A DNA stretch of 6,041 bases from an uncultured Fusobacteriaceae bacterium. Its GTDB lineage: Bacteria; Fusobacteriota; Fusobacteriia; Fusobacteriales; Fusobacteriaceae. Position 1 is the first letter of the stretch. The number at the start of each line of letters is the position of its first letter. The stretch lies in assembly GCA_947072715.1 (NCBI GenBank), contig CAMTJB010000072.1, positions 1 to 6,041 on the forward strand, given 5' to 3'. The translations under genes were made by a program, and so were the position numbers. This document shows positions 4,949-6,041 of this stretch, in pieces. Below the pieces are notes generated by a model. The model saw only the letters and a list, made by a program, of their open reading frames with translations. It was not told the DNA's origin and did no database searches.

Positions 4949-6041
4949 ATGTATATAGTTGCTCCAGCAGGGGATATAAATAAGTTTTATGCAGCAGTTG
5001 ATGGTGGTGCTCATGAAATATATATGGGATTACAAGGATTGGGTGCTAGAAAAAGTGCCAAAAATTTTACAATGTCAGAATATAAAGCAGCATTAGAATA
5101 TGCTCATGAAAGAGGAAGTAGAGTATTTTTAACTTTAAATACTGTTATGATGGATAATGAATTTGATCCTCTTTTTATAAATTTAAATACTTTATATAAG
5201 TGTGGTCTTGATGCAATAATAGTTCAAGATTTAGGAATGTTTAAATTCTTAAAGCAAAATTTTCCTGAAATAGAGATTCATGGAAGTACTCAAATGACAA
5301 TTTCTAATCATGTTGAAGCCGAATATTTAAGAGAATTAGGATTTAAAAGAGTAGTTTTATCAAGAGAATTATCCTTTGAAGAGATAAAAGAGATAAGAAA
5401 AAATACAACTATAGAATTAGAAATATTTGTATCAGGAGCTCTTTGTGTTGCTTATTCTGGGAAATGTTTTATGAGTAGTTTTATAGGAGCTAGAAGTGGG
5501 AATCGTGGTATGTGTGCTCAACCTTGTAGAAAAAACTATGAATCTACAACAGGAGAAAAAGGATTTTTATTATCTCCAAAAGATCAGTTAATGGGTAAAG
5601 AAGAGATTAAGATGTTAAAAGAGATAGGGATCGAATCTATAAAACTTGAAGGTAGAATGAAAGATGAACAATATGTATATGAACTTACAAGCTACTATAG
5701 AGAGTTAATAGATGGTAATGATAGAGAGGAGAGAGTTTCTTCAATATTTAATCGTGGATATGGGAAAGGATACTTCTACGGAAGAGAAGATATTTTAAAT
5801 AAGAATTATTCTTCTAACTTAGGAAAACAGATAGGAATAGTAAGCGGAAAAGAAATATTATTATCAGAAAATTTAAAATTTGGAGATGGAATAACATTCC
5901 TTTCTAAAAGTTATGAAAAGTTAGGTGGAACAAACGTAAGTAAAATAAGTGTAAAGAGAGATACTGTAAGATATAGAAGTAGTGACTCAAATAAAGATAG
6001 AGAAGCAGTAGCAGGAGACACAATAGTTATGATGGATCTAC
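4949..6041 (+). CDS. U32 family peptidase / RNA hydroxylation-type protein, 3'-truncated by window edge
   Basis: The start ATG at 4949 has AGGAG six bases upstream, and 364 codons stay open to the window end. The N-terminus, YIVAPAGDINKFYAAVDGGAHEIYMG in fragmentary form (APAGD at 5-9, YMG at 25-27), is typical of the U32 TIM-barrel. The family signature is complete: Glu158-x-Phe160, GALC (163-166), then G171-K-C173-F-M-S. Four cysteines (166, 173, 189, 193; the last pair in MCAQPC) have the spacing linked to an Fe-S cluster in this family. KLEGRMK (232-238) is also conserved. U32 proteins were first called collagenase-like proteases, but characterised bacterial members (TrhP, RlhA) act in hydroxylation of tRNA or 23S rRNA, so an RNA-modification role is more likely than proteolysis. 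After about residue 290 a beta-rich accessory region begins. Whether this is the short or long form cannot be told. It is transcribed separately from the peptide genes. Confidence 0.92.
   Translation, partial: MYIVAPAGDINKFYAAVDGGAHEIYMGLQGLGARKSAKNFTMSEYKAALEYAHERGSRVFLTLNTVMMDNEFDPLFINLNTLYKCGLDAIIVQDLGMFKFLKQNFPEIEIHGSTQMTISNHVEAEYLRELGFKRVVLSRELSFEEIKEIRKNTTIELEIFVSGALCVAYSGKCFMSSFIGARSGNRGMCAQPCRKNYESTTGEKGFLLSPKDQLMGKEEIKMLKEIGIESIKLEGRMKDEQYVYELTSYYRELIDGNDREERVSSIFNRGYGKGYFYGREDILNKNYSSNLGKQIGIVSGKEILLSENLKFGDGITFLSKSYEKLGGTNVSKISVKRDTVRYRSSDSNKDREAVAGDTIVMMDL

Overview
The window is strongly AT-rich and gene-dense, with every gene on the + strand. It uses AGA for Arg and ATA for Ile heavily, has AGGAG/GGGGG-type ribosome binding sites, and its A-tract/hairpin/T-tract terminators are compact. 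This suits a low-GC anaerobe. The overall style (lipoprotein signal, codon choice, spacing) looks most like Fusobacteriota (Fusobacterium/Cetobacterium type), with Clostridia as the alternative. That assignment is an inference, because no rRNA or other taxonomic marker is present.

Layout. (1) Positions 1-1106 hold the 3' part of an ABC-F ATPase gene (ribosome-associated, tandem ABC domains) whose start lies before the window. (2) Positions 1107-1362 are intergenic, with two separate hairpin terminators and a probable promoter. (3) Positions 1363-4812 hold three genes that look co-transcribed: an M42-family metallo-aminopeptidase, a lipoprotein solute-binding protein of the peptide/nickel ABC importer family, and a class I glutamine-amidotransferase-like gamma-glutamyl hydrolase (peptidase C26, PuuD-like). 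The gaps are 37 and 80 bases with no terminator between them, and the unit ends at a strong terminator at 4831-4870. (4) From 4949 to the window end is the 5' part of a U32-family gene with its own promoter. It carries the complete U32 signature and four Fe-S-type cysteines, and continues past the window.

How the genes fit together. The three-gene unit reads as peptide scavenging. A surface lipoprotein would capture an oligopeptide, a gamma-glutamyl hydrolase would open gamma-glutamyl linkages, and a cytoplasmic aminopeptidase would finish degradation. No permease or ATPase genes accompany the binding protein here, so it must share a transporter encoded elsewhere. The flanking ABC-F and U32 genes both belong to families that act on the translation machinery, but each is in a separate transcription unit.

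No CRISPR array, insertion sequence, tRNA, rRNA or clear novel system was seen. The more interesting points are the degenerate ABC-F motifs, the divergent M42 active-site motifs, the orphan binding protein with a gamma-glutamyl hydrolase, and an orphan terminator that could end a small RNA.
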